Positions 23,701 through 36,107 of a DNA stretch of 64,000 nt are shown one piece after another. Every line of letters begins with the position of its first letter. Position 1 is the stretch's first letter. Both the position numbers and the translations under genes were made by a program. Source of the stretch: Isoetes taiwanensis (Eukaryota; Streptophyta; Lycopodiopsida; Isoetales; Isoetaceae); the NCBI GenBank assembly GCA_021234155.1, contig JAJEKV010000052.1, forward strand, positions 2,968,254 through 3,032,253. Reading direction: 5' to 3'. A model generated the notes under the pieces. That model was not told the DNA's origin. It did no database searches and saw only the letters and a list, made by a program, of their open reading frames with translations.

Positions 23701-26700
23701 TATTCTTGGAATAATATAGTGTAAGTACTCAACATAAGCAATAACAAACACAAAGGTTAAGGCCATTAGCATCCGTTTCAAAGATTGCAACCCATAGTAA
23801 AAAGCCATGTCAGGATCTGCATGAAGAGTCCAACGAATATGGATACATACTTCCAAGATTCTTATATCATATAGAATACAACATTCCGCAACCACTCTGT
23901 GTCGTCCATTTGATTGAAAATAAAGCTATTCCGAACTGCTTCACAACAACTTAACAGACCAAATCAACTAGAGGGATCTGATATCTCTACATGGACATCA
24001 AAACTTCTACTACCGACTGTATCCCAAGTTCATTAGTATTGTGCATAACTCAAAATCACAAAAGGTACAACCTTGAATTACTCCAGTTGAGTCATTTCCA
24101 AATAATAAGTGTAAGTGAGTTGCTTCATTGGGAAGAAGATGCAATACTAATGTGCAGATATTGCATTTAATGTACACTGAGCTACATAAATACAGATTGC
24201 ATTCATCAATTCTCCTTAATAATACACATGATCCAGTTCGAAGTTAGAGATTCCACAACATTTTTCTTTGCATTCCCAATCATCATTTTCTAGATCAATC
24301 AAAAGCAAGATACACAGTACAAAAGTTGAATTATTACCTGCCGAGTAAGATCAATAACATAAAGCACACCCCAAATGAAAAAAGATCAACTTCCTACAGT
24401 AAAAAAGGCAATACAGATGAACTGGTATTTGAACCAGGAGGAAAATCTAGTCTATCTGCAGAAACATATTTAGATAAAAGGTTACCTACGGGAAGCATGC
24501 CCTAAGTCAAAAGAGCCAACAACCCTCTGCATAAAATCCCAATTTTAGACGACCCTGTTCATGAAAGAATCAAGCATCATAGTGAACCTCCAAATTCCTC
24601 ACGGGAGGTAAAAACCCTGAAATGAAATGGTCGATGCCTGCTTGCATTTAATATTTTTTTTCTATAAGACATTAAAGTTCAGTATTTGGAGGTTTTGTAA
24701 GCCTCAAGCTTCAAACCAAAACCACAAGCTGAAGACCTTTGACGTAATCAATGGCTCCTGATCGTGATCACTTTTCCAGTTAACCAAAAGTCATCCAATA
24801 GATGCTTGTAAATAAATACAAAAAAGAATACCCCATTCAGATAAACAACGACCCATGTAAAATTGGTAAAGTCAACTCAGGCGACCCACGTAAAACTGGT
24901 AAAGTCAACTTAGCTATACCTGATCGCCAAACATCCATGAGCACTGAGACAGAGCTCAGAGGAATTTTCATATGAGAAACACATGGATCTCTTGGCGAAT
25001 AAATCTCGACCTCCCAATTTTTTAGGGCGCGACTTGATTTGAGTTTTATTATATTTGTGGAAGCTCCGATGAGTTCTAACGGTTTAGGGCTTTTCCAAAG
25101 CGCAGAAGATGTAGTCGGATCTCTGCAAAAAAGAAGAAAGCTTCACTAGGAAAGCTTCAGGATTATTGTCTTTCATTTCTTCATAGTGGTTTTGGCACAA
25201 AATGGTAAGTAAATGCTTGGCCATAATGATTTGCTTCGAGCAAGCTTCAAACATGAGTTCATCATCTCTAATCTATACCATAATGTTTTGATGTGTCTGT
25301 TTTCCATCATGCCTAGGGCTGGATCATGCAAGGGACTATGATTTGATTTGAGTTTTAATGTATTTGTGGAAGCTCGGATGAGTTCTAGCGATTTAGGGCT
25401 TTTCCAAAGTGCAGAAGAGGTCATTAGATATCTGGGAAAAATACGAATGCTTCGGGAAAGCTTCATGGTGTCTTTCGTCTTTGCACAATGGTTTTCGTAA
25501 AAAACGATAAGTAAATGCTTCAAACACGTATTCGTCATTTCTGATTTACATTTTTATTCAAAACCGAATCAAATGGCTGCAAATTGGTTATATAGCATAT
25601 TCCAGCATGTCAAAATGATCAAAATAATTTGTACAAAGCCAAAATTACTATTTAAGAGCAGATTTAGCATCAGTCGACTTCACTGGGTTGTACAAAATCC
25701 GAACTAGCTCCAACAATGCTGTCTTATGCTCCCATCACCATAGCCATCACTTTTTGAAGATTTCAAAACTGTATGGAATAAAAGTTATTTGAAATATGAA
25801 TATGAATCCAGGATTTTGGTAAAAGGCAGAATTAGAACAAATGTCCAGTGTGTGCAATCGCCCCCTTCGACTTTAGAGGATTTTGATAAAACAGAAATAT
25901 TGAGCCCAATGTTGAGTGCAAGCGATGCTCCTGCTGTTTAGATATTTATGCTTCTGTCAATTAATTATAAAGAATTGAATAAGTTAATTAATTGCTAAGT
26001 CTTTTTAATCTTGCTATGCTAGGTAGCTGTAGAGAAGGCAGAGATACTTGATCGAACAAATGATGTCATGCTGACAGGCTCAAACAATCAATATGGAGAT
26101 AAAAGACCTTCATTAAAGCAGATTACTAAGCCGTGGAAGAAGACCTAACGGATTCTAATGTAGTGATCACATGGAGGATAATCCCAGTTGTGGCTGATTT
26201 CTAGCGGATCCAGCGCTGAATAGAGCTTTTTTTAATCCCATTTTGGAGTTTCAGCTGGTGCGACGTCGAGGGCACGACGAGGGGTCTTTGCTGATAAATT
26301 GGGGTTCTGCTGTTAAGCTGCATTGTCAGCAGTGGCAAAGGAAAAAAGAAAATTCATGTGAGTTGAGTCTCCCATAAATAGCAACCTGCAACTGATATTT
26401 TTCCAATAGAAAACTTTATCTTCAATGCTTTTATGAGAAGTAAAAATGTTGGGCCAATCTATTAGCTCTATTTTCTTGAGGACATGTTCCAACTTGCTCA
26501 AGGGAAAGACAAGATTCTTTTGTAGAGAGTTGATGCACATCCTTTTCACGACGGTAGCTGTAGAACAAATATTTAGTGCAGAACAGGATGAGGTCAACAA
26601 TAGTCTTGCTGGTTTTTAAAGCCACATAAGATATTGCAGGCCACCACCAGTATGCTTCAAAACATCCTGATTTATTTAATCTCATATGGAGAGACCTGAC

Positions 26701-26880
26701 AATCTAGCATTATTGAATGTGAGATAATAGAAATTATTCATATTGCAAGTATGATCGCATAAGGCAAATCCTAGGGATCATATCGAAAATTTTCCTGCTC
26801 CTTCCCAACCTAATCGTATTTCTAAGAATTTAACTGGCTCCTTCCTACTACTAGATGTGTCAAATGGAACACTAGACCGA
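23701..26880. other. Non-coding region with a 190-bp direct duplication
   Basis: No recognisable gene. Two diverged direct copies at about 25025-25220 and 25333-25520 share TTGATTTGAGTTTTA, ATTTGTGGAAGCTC, GATGAGTTCTA, TTTAGGGCTTTTCCAAAG and GATAAGTAAATGCTT-like segments. A 32-bp duplication lies at 24848-24910 (GTAAA(A/C)TGGTAAAGTCAACT). The small ORFs here look like chance. Confidence 0.6.
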
Positions 26881-27019
26881 ATTTACTTATTCAAATATTA
26901 ATAGAAGCAAATACTCCATTTTTTGGCCACAAACCAAACGATTTTTTTTTTTTTTTTTACCGCAGACCTCTGTTCAGGATACCCGATTAGGAGCACAAGA
27001 CCAAAGAGGTTGTGTGATG

Positions 27020-27279
27020 GGGTAAAAGCATGAAAGGGTGTACGTACATTGTACTGAATTGATGCACAAATATGGATACTTTTCACGTACACTTTGGTTA
27101 TTTTTTATTTGTATAAACATACACTTTTCGATTTTATGTACTTTGCATATACATTTAAGCTAAATTTCGGATATTTTTTGGCTATGCATGTACTTTTTGG
27201 GTACTTTGGGTGATTTGTGTAATATAGCCACATGTACCAAAAGGGATACATTTATAGACACCCTTTCATGCTTTTACCC
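27020..27279. mobile_element. MITE copy 2 (GGGTAAAAGC TIR), 260 bp
   Basis: Same TIR and interior as copy 1. Target duplication GATG at 27016-27019 and 27280-27283. Only a few substitutions separate the two copies, implying recent amplification. It lies just beyond the 3' end of the copia relic. Confidence 0.93.
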
Positions 27280-27336
27280 GATGGCATTTACCTAATTTTG
27301 TTACACCATAAATAAGCAAAACTAACTTTGCATGAT

Positions 27337-27965
27337 CTATTTTAACACACCCCATATTCTGCTTATAATGCTGAAGCTACTCCTAAAGTATTTCATATGT
27401 CCGAAACCTTTCCATAAAGGCTTTGTGAACATATCTGCAGGCATCTCATCTGCGGGAATATATTCCATATAGATCGATCCATCCACTACCTTCTCCCTTG
27501 TGAAATGATGGTGAATTGATATATGTGTTTGGACCTCCTGTGATGAATGGGATTTTTTGGCAATGTGATGTCGCCATTGTAGGCATTGCCATTGTACACC
27601 ATTGTACACCATTGTACAAATTGTAGGCCATTGTACACCATTGTACAATGGTACCATTGCCATCATTATACACCATTGTAGGCATTGCCTGATCATATCC
27701 TATCTCAGCCATAAATTGTCTTAGCCTTATTGTCTCCCTAGCTATAGACAAAGTTGCTATATACTCAGCTTCACACGAAGACAATGCCACTGAAGTCTGT
27801 TTGGAACTCGTCCAAGTAATTTCCTCCATGCATCATAATTGAAAAACTTGTGGTCGATCTTCTAGAATCCTAATCACCAGCCTAATCTGCATCTACAAAT
27901 GATACTAACGTGACAGCAGGTAACTCGAATCTAGTCCACATCTCAGTCCTGCATTCGAGGTATCA
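27337..27965 (-). pseudogene. Ty1/copia RNase H fragment
   Basis: Minus-strand reading: SFVDADxAGDxDSRRSTTSF, then SSKQTSVALSSCEAEYIATL, then RLRQFMAEIGYDQ with an acidic follow-up, the canonical copia RNase H order. After an expanded microsatellite the C-terminus resumes as HFTREKVVDGSIYMEYIP and ADMFTKPL. It is the 3' half of the copia relic whose RT half lies at 31312-32140. A 3' LTR was not found below 27337. Confidence 0.88.
27580..27685. repeat. ATTGTACACC microsatellite inside copia RNase H
   Basis: Repeats of CATTGTACAC / CATTGTAGGC interrupt the RNase H reading frame between the acidic block and the C-terminal HFTREK block. This is either expansion after insertion death or a filler insertion. 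Confidence 0.8.
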
Positions 27966-28189
27966 TGCAAATATGTAGCATTATAACAGGGGGTTAACTT
28001 TTGATATTTTATACGCTTTTCTATATGGTTTTTCTATGATTTTGTTGCTGTATTCGGGTGTGCATACTAAATAGTATTTCTAGAGTGCATCAATTTTTAA
28101 CCGTTGATTTGCGAGGCTGTGGTTTCTCTTTTGATTTCCACCCTTAAAAAAATCTAAAGCTACACAAACTTTAGGGTTTGTTTAGGGCG

Positions 28190-29310
28190 TGCTCTTGAGT
28201 GATAGGAAGGATGATAAAAGTTGAGGATTTTATGGGGGACTTGGATTTTGTAGCTTGGATTATAGGTTTTTGAGGAAAGTTTTTGCAACATGGCATTCGA
28301 GACGCGTGAAGAGCTTGTGGAACACAAAGCTAAGTGTCCCTTCAGGCTTGAGGATTTTGCGGCCGGATCTGGGAGCTCTTTGGAGCTCCAAGGATGGGGA
28401 TGGCCTGCTTTGGTCAAGTATACGAAGGCACTGCAGCACATCAAACCGGACCAATCTGCGACCTACAAATTCTCTAGTCGGGAGACGAGGCAAGATGATT
28501 TCGTCAAGGCTGTGCACATCACTGAGAAGTAAAACGATGTGGGCTATTTTGTTACCAAGTTCAAGCTCATGCTAGCACCTGATTATGATGCATAAAATCT
28601 TCCTTGTGGATTATCTGCCAGCAGAGAAACTCATCTCGACTACCTAAGATGCATGTCCGAATTTGCCATGGATAATCTCAAGGGCGGGTATGGGAATAAT
28701 CTGAAAAAGTCTAATGTTGATGATGTGTACCGCGGCTCTCGCAAGGGATTAAAAGGCTAAGTACGAGAATGAAACTCGCCGCGAAATGGTGGAATGGTCC
28801 ATGGCAAATCACCGCAATGACATTGGCTCCGACCCACATCTGCTAGATAGTTCTTGAACCGTAAGCCGCTTCTATGTATTGCCGGGGAAGATTGCATGAA
28901 GTTCCTTTAAAATATGGTGATAAGTTTATGGTTGTGGATATAGGCGGAGGCACCATTGACATAGTTCTCGCATCGAATCAAGTAAATCCTAAGCTTTGCC
29001 AAGTTCGTGAAGTGGCGATTAGCCTTGGAGCAATGGGCGGTGGCACTTTTGTGGACGCTTAACTTTGTCCAAGATGCTTGGGAAATCATCCAAGGCGTTG
29101 AAGCGGAAAATCGAGCCTTGTGTTGATATTGTGGCCATGAGCGAGACCCGTAATTTAGCTCTTTGTATGCTTCTCCATGGCCAGCCCACCGTCCGGCCTC
29201 AACTCGAAGAGGTCTGTTTTTATATTGTTAGGATTCTTGTTTCTAGAAGGGCAAGTGGAAAGTATTCTATTGTTTTGATTTGCAGGAAACGTGCCAGCTT
29301 TTTTTCATAG
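28190..29310 (+). pseudogene. HSP70-like (HSPA12-type) gene fragment
   Basis: Broken plus-strand reading: an upstream part at 28290-28529 (MAFETREELVEHKAKC...), a piece near 28640-28740 resembling the HSPA12 segment before the central ATPase motifs (DYLRCMSEFAMDNLK), and 28874-29062 containing KFMVVDIGGGTIDIVLA followed by AISLGAMGGGTFVD. VVDIGGGTIDI is the phosphate-2 motif of the HSP70/actin ATPase fold. The first half of the ATPase domain and the substrate domain are missing, and several stops occur. It lies inside the interval that splits the copia relic, next to a long inverted repeat, so it was probably carried in. Confidence 0.7.
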
Positions 29311-29757
29311 GAATATCGGCTCTATCATCCCTAGTGAATGAATGCCCTATGGCCAATCATGACCGGGTTTATAATAATGCAAAAGGCTACTCGAAAAAGC
29401 ATTGTCGAAAAGTTGGTCCATTTGGTTAGAATTAAACAATCATCCTTGGTGGGATGAGATTCCACATGGAAAGAAGGCAAGGATTGCATAATCCAGGAAA
29501 TGAACAATTTGATACTTGATGGTCATTTATCTCGCCAATTAACATAGAAAAATTGAAAACGGTGAATCACGAGCTTATGATGTTCACTAGACATGCAATT
29601 GCTATCTTTACAAATCTTCTTGGCGCCATCTTTGCCATTGCGGTCCTTTGAAATCTATGGTTAATGCCTTACTTCTTTTGTTATTGCCTCGGTTTACAAT
29701 TTGTTATACAAGACAAGGTCCATAAGGTAAACTTTATCCGTTCCCCTTTCTAGTTGG

Positions 29758-29960
29758 AAAAGGCATTTACCTAAGATATGTGTGTGTCGGTCGCGGTCGT
29801 GACAATGAAATGGTTATGGGGAAAAAGGCATTTACCTAAGATATCTTTTGTGTGTCGGTCGAGGTCGTGACAATGAAATGGTTATGGGCAAGGATGAGGA
29901 ATTGAGCGGTCGGTGTCGTGACAATGAAATGGTTATGGGCAAGGATGAGGAATTGGCGGT
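29758..29960 (+). repeat. Tandem duplications GACAATGAAATGGTTATGGG
   Basis: Three direct copies of a block containing GGTCGTGACAATGAAATGG then TTATGGG; two copies are preceded by GGCATTTACCTAAGATAT and two followed by CAAGGATGAGGAATTG. They feed directly into the left arm of the inverted repeat. Confidence 0.85.
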
Positions 29961-31300
29961 GTTTATCGCCACCGGGGAGTTCCAAAAATTATTGACATTG
30001 CTACTTTTCGGGACGTATCTTCACCGGAGGACAAACGCTTCGGCTATGGTTAGGATTAGCTTGTGCCTGGCCTATGCTTGTATTATGCATAGATCATACT
30101 CAGGCTTCGTGAAAAATCCATAAATGCCAATATAGGATAGGAAATCATTTGTGATATTGCTTGATGTGTCTCTCGTCGGGGGTTCCTTAAAGCGGCTAGG
30201 AAATTCTTAAGCGGCTTATTGACCATTTTGAGGAAAATGGGTAATACTTGAATGCCATGTATATAAGAATGCATACATGCAATCATCAATTGAATCCATT
30301 TGCCATGGAAATAATTTGTTTGTCTTTCGTGTTATTGTGCTTTTTTATTTACCTATGTTTGTTTTAGTTAGGGCCCGAAGGGCCCAAAAATTTTTAATAT
30401 AACAATCATACCATTAACATTATTAACATAAACTATTGCATTTAACATATCTAGATTAAAATCCCCTTTAAACCCCCTTTGGTTTGGTGCATATTCACAC
30501 GGGGTTACGAGGGGCCGAGAGCCCTTAAAATATATTCACAATACATGTACAAAATTAACACCATTAAGTACATTCTCTCAAACCTTATAGTATTTTACAA
30601 ACCTTAATATACACTATACAAAAACTTGTACATGCATACCCCACAAACGAGGATCGCTATGTACGGTCCAGATCTTGGAATAAAGGGCGAATATACCCAT
30701 CCGGCGGCTCGTTGTTCTGAGTAACCCCCCGTGTGAATATGCACCCAAACCAAAGGGGGTTTAAGGGGGATTTTAATCTAGATATGTTAAATGCAATAGT
30801 TTATGTTAATAATGTTAATGGTATGATTGTTATATTAAAAAAATTTTGGGCCCTTCGGCCCCTAACTAAAACAAACATAGGTAAATAAAAAGCACAATAA
30901 CACGAAGACAAACAAATTATTTCCATGGCAAATGGATTCAATTGATGATTGCATGTATGCATTCTTATATACATGGCATTCAAGTATTACCCATTTTCCT
31001 CAAAACAGTCAATAAGCCGCTTAAGAATTTCCTAGCCGCTTAAGGAACCCCTGACGAGAGACACTGTTGCAATATCACAAATGATTTCCTATCCTATATT
31101 GGCATTTATGGATTTTTCACGAGTCGGAGTATGATCTATGCATAATACAAGCATAGGCCAGGCACAAGCTAATCCTAACCATAGCCAGGAAGCGTTTGTC
31201 CTCTGGTGAAGATACGTCTGAAAGTAGCAATGTCAATAATTTTTGGAACTCCTGTGGCAGATAAACACTGCTCAATTCCTCATCCTTGCCCATAACCTGA
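29932..31300. repeat. Long inverted repeat, about 575-bp arms
   Basis: The left arm (about 29932-30508) and right arm (about 30726-31300) are reverse complements with scattered mismatches and small indels. For example GGTTTGGTGCATATTCACAC at 30480 faces GTGTGAATATGCACCCAAACC at 30731, and CAAGGATGAGGAATTG at the outer left end faces CAATTCCTCATCCTTG at 31272. The spacer is about 217 bp. No protein domain was recognised in the arms. A read-through transcript would form a long hairpin. Confidence 0.9.
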
Positions 31301-31311
31301 TGATTCTCTTG

Positions 31312-32140
31312 ACCGCTTTCCAATGATTCAAACCTGGATTTTGTATGAATCGGCTTACTGCTCCAACTGCTTGAGCAAAATCAGATCTAGTGCTGACTAT
31401 CACATGCATGAGACACCCCTACTACATTTCTATATGGGATTTGATCCATCTCTAGTTGTTCCTTTCTCGTATGTGGCTCCATTGCTTTGCTAAGTTTTAG
31501 ATTTGATGATGTTGGAGTCTCCTTTACCATGTAATCCTTCATTCCAAATTTGCTACATAGCTTTGTGATGGTAGATTTTTGATGAATTATCAAGGTCCTA
31601 CTGCTTCGATCCTTTTTAACATGTAATCCTAAGCATGTTTGAATTTCCCCCAGATCTGTCATGCGAATTTCAGACTTCAATGCATGCTTGGTTGAATTAA
31701 TTCCCTCCATGCCTTTGCTGACAATTATGAGATCATCAACGTACACAATGACTAGTAATATTTTTTGTTCAATCTATCTAATGTACATATTCTATTCTGA
31801 TACGCATCTAGTAAACCCTGATTGTTGCAGAAATTGATCAATCCTCGTGTGCCACATTCTCAAGCCCTGCTTTAATCTATAAAGTGCTCGATTGAGCTTG
31901 CATACTTTACCCTTTTCCTAATCAAAACCTTCAGGTTGATTCATATATATCTTCTCATCTAAATATCCATTTAAGAATGCTGTTTTCACATTCATCTGAT
32001 GTATCTCAAGATCCTCTTGTACTGCAATTGCCAAGATTGCTCCTATTGATGTCATTTTTGCCATGGATGAAAAAGTCATATCAAAGTCAACACCTCGCTG
32101 CTGCGAAAAACCTTGAGCTACCAACCGGTTCTCTTGCCTT
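31312..32140 (-). pseudogene. Ty1/copia reverse transcriptase fragment
   Basis: Minus strand: LVAQGFSQQRGVDFDMTFSS, then MNVKTAFLNGYLDEKIYMNQ (32124-31918), then MYVDDLIIVSK with the catalytic YVDD motif (31746), running on past a stop as TRSDFAQAVGAVSRFIQNPG down to about 31312. It is interrupted there by the 3.4-kb block 27966-31311. Integrase and gag are missing. Confidence 0.9.
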
Positions 32141-32142
32141 AC

Positions 32143-32156
32143 GACTCTAATACCAT
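32143..32156 (-). promoter_or_regulatory. Copia primer-binding site
   Basis: On the minus strand TGGTATTAGAGTC matches the usual plant copia PBS complementary to initiator tRNA-Met (TGGTATCAGAGC) with small changes. It sits next to a TTTCA LTR end at 32157 and directly before RT coding, so everything between PBS and RT has been deleted. Confidence 0.75.
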
Positions 32157-34280
32157 GAAACGAAATGAGAAGCTAAGAATAGAAAATTGGATGATCTACC
32201 AATGGGCCATCCCTTCTTTTAATCTCCTACCTTGATGGTTACAACAATGCCTATTTATGGCATTATCTAATTCCGTTACAACGTAAATATATTTTAATAT
32301 TCAGGGCTCAAATTTAGCAAAAACTCACCATCTAACTAGATCAAACCAACCCAGACAAAACAAAAATATGTGCCACAATAGAAACTCGTACAGGAAAAAC
32401 AAATTTAAAAAAAAAACTCAGCACCGACTATGTTTCATCCATAAGCAAATAGTCTAGTGCAAATGCCTTGGGTAGGCAATCTTCCAGTCAAACCATGGAA
32501 ATAAGGATACAGAGACGAATGCCTGCTCTCTAAAACAATATTTCAAAAAGGCAAACAGAAACAGAAAACTGAAGAAGGAAAGAATATGGTCATGCATATC
32601 TGTAAGTTAATTGGATCATGCAACAATGGCGGTGGTCGTAAACATTCAAAATCTTCAGAGCACACATTCCACAGCATAGACCCTATTTTTCTTCCGTTTC
32701 ATACAGATCTATAAATTCCGATTGAGAAAAATTGTATCGTCCAGAATCCGAAATCATGATTTTCTTGGATGGAAGGAGAACCGACAATTTGGCATGTTGG
32801 ACGGTTAAATTGCAAAGCTGGACATTTGCATAGTGTCGCGGACTGTACCCAACACCGATCCTTGACGAAAGTTGTGCTCGTCATGCTAATGAATAGAACC
32901 TTTACCTTTATATGCTCTGGTTTTCTTAGTACTACCAGGTGCTAAACAAAAACAATATTTGTACTGAATGACTTTCTTTCATTTGCAAATAAAGGAACAC
33001 GTCATCAATTATATGGAATATGCATAGCTGTTTTGTCGGGGATATCATCTTTGCACAATCATCGTGGTATTTGGCAAATTTAGGGAATCTAGAAGTCATG
33101 AAAATAAGAAATGAGGTCAGTAATATGAAATTGTTTCCAACGAACTTTAGGCTAGCATATTGTGCATAATTGTGGCAAATGTAAAGTTTTCAACCATTAC
33201 CTGATGTTTGAGCTAGTTTAATTGGCAAGTAATTAAATATTTTACTAATGCTTAAATACAATGAGTTGCAAGCTTATTTGACTGTGATTTATCTTTGCAA
33301 GATTTTTTGGATAAGAGTTATTATATGACACCATGCCGTGATTTATCTTTGCCAAATTTCCTGGATAAGAGTTATTATAAGACAACATTCCCTGATTGCC
33401 GCAAATACCCAGTCCATGTATCTTTAGTCATGTTCTTATATTCATGTTTTTGTATGGCGAACATTTGGATTTGGCTTTTCAAATTGTTGATGACATATTA
33501 GACTTGACTCAGTCAAATTGGGCAATTTGGAAAGCTAGCTAGGAGTGATTTGATTAAGGGTAATTTAACAACACCTATTCTCTTTGCCCTAGATACACAA
33601 CTGGGACTGAAGACTCTAATTGAAACAGAGTTTGTTGATGATGGGTCATTAGATGCAGCTCAAATCTATTTTGTTTCTTTGTTCTTTCTCAAATTTATTT
33701 GTTTTATTTTCATTGTATGGATGCAAGGTATCAGATATTATAGTTACCTCATGCAATAATACTTGAGATTTAAACCTTCTATTGTGGCCATTCCCATTTA
33801 ATTATTTTGGAGGGAGTTTACTCTATCCATCTATCTAAGTTGCACAACTTGATTCAAGAAACTCATGTTGGCCTAGACATTTGGTACCTATTGCAGACTT
33901 ACGGGACTCAAAAAGTTCCACATGAATTGCTCTAACGTTCTAAATATAAAGGAACAAAACCATAAAGGATGCATTCAAATGTCGAAAGCAATCACATTGA
34001 GATCCTAAATCATCACATTCTATTAAAAAGAACAATTCACAAGAGAGGCAAAACTTGCCTCTCATGATGCAGGAGTAGAACAATTTGATGGAGAATGTAT
34101 GCATGAGAGTATGCATGAGAGATTGAAATTAAGGAGCAAGAGAATTGATTTATGTAACATTCTTCAAACATTGCTGAGATACAAATTAACAATTTTTACC
34201 TGTGTAGACCTAGAGCACAACAATTTTTGCATTCCTATACCTTTAACATTTGTTATTGTTATAGTTAATTGAAGCCCAAA
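32157..34280. other. Probable copia 5' LTR remnant, then non-coding DNA
   Basis: The first few hundred bases beyond the PBS should be LTR (beginning TGAAACG on the plus strand), but its far end is not resolved. At 33288-33395 two tandem 53-bp copies (GTGATTTATCTTTGC...GAGTTATTATA) are seen. Nothing else coding was recognised. Confidence 0.5.
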
Positions 34281-34289
34281 AGTTTTTGG

Positions 34290-35653
34290 AGCCCTTAGGC
34301 ACAACTTAGCGCTGCATAGTAAGGTGTTGGTCTCCAAGTTTGTTTGGAGCATTCTGCAGGATGGAGCATCTTCTCCTGTAGTGCTTGGTATTTGTTGTTT
34401 TGATCTCTTCGCCATTGTGTGGCGTTTGGGAAGCCGTCTGTGCATGTGGAGTTGCCCTGGGCACTGTTGTATGGTCTCCGGCCTTTCCCACATGCATCCC
34501 CTTTTCTCACAGGAGTGTTGCGGGCTTGGGATCATGTGCGTGTGCTCTTCCAGCTAGATTATGCCTCAGTTTATCACCACTCTTCTCCTTTCTTGTGGGT
34601 TCCTTTACCCCTGCAAGACTTGCCCTTGGCTACCCTTTTGCATGCATGCTCGGCAGTTCTTTGGAGGCCCGTTGGAGGCGAAGCTGCTATGCTCACCTTG
34701 GAGGATTGGTATTGGGGTGGTCAGACCTAGCTTCGTGGGAGTTCTTCGAGCTCGCTTTTGCCCGAGGGCGGTGGAAGGGCTTTCTCGGGATGTTTGGCGG
34801 GGAGTATTCCGTTACACATACCTATAGTCCCTCGGGATGATGTGGTGGTGCAGGTTTGGAAGGTTCATCCGGATGTTGTGTCTTCTTGCTTTTGTGCGGT
34901 CTTCTTAGGATAGGGGTGCTAGCTATTCATGACACACCCCCCTTCGGGCAAGTGGTCTCGCAGCTTAGGGTTCTCGATGGGCTTTTGGTTTGGGCGTGGA
35001 CATGGAGCTCACTTCCCCACCAAAGGTTAGGGTGCTTCGTGGCGGTGGTGCACCGCCGTGTATCGTGGTGAATGCCCTTGTGAGTCGGTTTAGGCGGGTG
35101 TGAGCCCTCTCCCCCCCTTGTTGTGGCCTTCATCGCGAGAGGCCCCGTGGAGCATTGTGCGGTTTTATGCCCTCACTTGCGTGCTGCAGCCGGGCTTGGG
35201 TTAGGGCTCTGTTTGGTGAGATTGACTAGCCAGCAGAATTGCTGCTTCATGTGTATCTCGGTGCTTGGCCGCTTCTATTTCACCAAGCCTTGCATCCGTC
35301 GCGGGTTTGGTTGGTGTGGCTGATTTGGAAGCGGCGGCGGTTGTGGATCTTTAAGGGGATTCACGCAGCTGCGGCCTCTCGATTCCTCGACTTCGGTACA
35401 AGCTATTTCAAAGCTTTCTGGTATTCCCGGGAGTAGTAGAGCGGAAGTTTGCCATTTGGCGGGACTTCTTGGGTGTTGTAGATGGTGATGGTCGGTTTGT
35501 ACAGCAGTAGAGTTGCAGTTTTTCTGTGAGTTTGTTGTGGAGTGTCGAGGTATCGCTGTCTCTTTGGGGCAGTTCTCCTTCCTCCTCACTTGCTTTGTAA
35601 CATTACCATTCTTTTAATATATTGATGACACAGTTCTTCAAAAAAAAAAAAAA
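34290..35653 (+). pseudogene. LINE ORF2 3' end with poly(A) tail
   Basis: GC-richer than its neighbours. Frames at 34324-34500 and 35239-35436 carry weak zf-RVT-like blocks: KVLVSKFVWSILQDG and later a Trp-rich VWLVWLIWKRRRLW. The unit ends in a 3' UTR-like stretch (TTTGTAACATTACC...TTTAATATATTGATGAC) and a 14-A tail at 35640-35653, the hallmark of a retroposed 3' end. The other long overlapping ORFs are by-products of GC content. Confidence 0.6.
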
Positions 35654-35783
35654 CAACTTAAGCTTCAAAAACTAGAGTACATGGCAACCAATGATAACTT
35701 CTTTATAGATTTGCCTAATTCTGTTAGATTTATAACTAGGAGTTTGAGCTCAACAGGTTTCCGTTCACACATGTTCTCAACTT

Positions 35784-35814
35784 ATGCCCAGCAACACTGA
35801 AGCACTGTTACTAG
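35784..35814 (+). mobile_element. Degraded Helitron 3' terminus
   Basis: GCCCAGCAAC...GCACTGTTACTAG is the same family as the end at 57753 (GCCCAGCAGC...GCACTGTTTCTAG). The hairpin has lost complementarity. CTAG is at 35811-35814 followed by T. No matching 5' end was found. Confidence 0.6.
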
Positions 35815-36107
35815 TATAATAATAGAGAACTAGAAACATCATAGCATTTACTAGAAACACCATAGCATTTCGGTGACTTCCATTTCCATGAGACCACTAT
35901 TCATTAAAGCCTTTGCAATTTCCCACCTAATCTCTAAGAAGGTCAATGGTGGCCTTTATTGTTAGAATTAGGACAATGAAATAGCGTTGGCCCACATAGA
36001 CAAAGAACACTAACACCCTTCTTTGTCTCATCCATCATGATAACAAGCAATAAAAATGCTAAGGGCATTAGGGCATCAGATCTTGGTAACCGCATTGTAA
36101 GCCCTAA

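Noticed and set aside
27337-27696. Separate protein-coding gene from the repeat-rich ORF
   Set aside because: It is the copia RNase H C-terminus plus an expanded ATTGTACAC microsatellite.
34295-35589. Many overlapping ORFs on both strands
   Set aside because: GC-rich LINE 3' region; only weak zf-RVT-like blocks on the plus strand are supportable.
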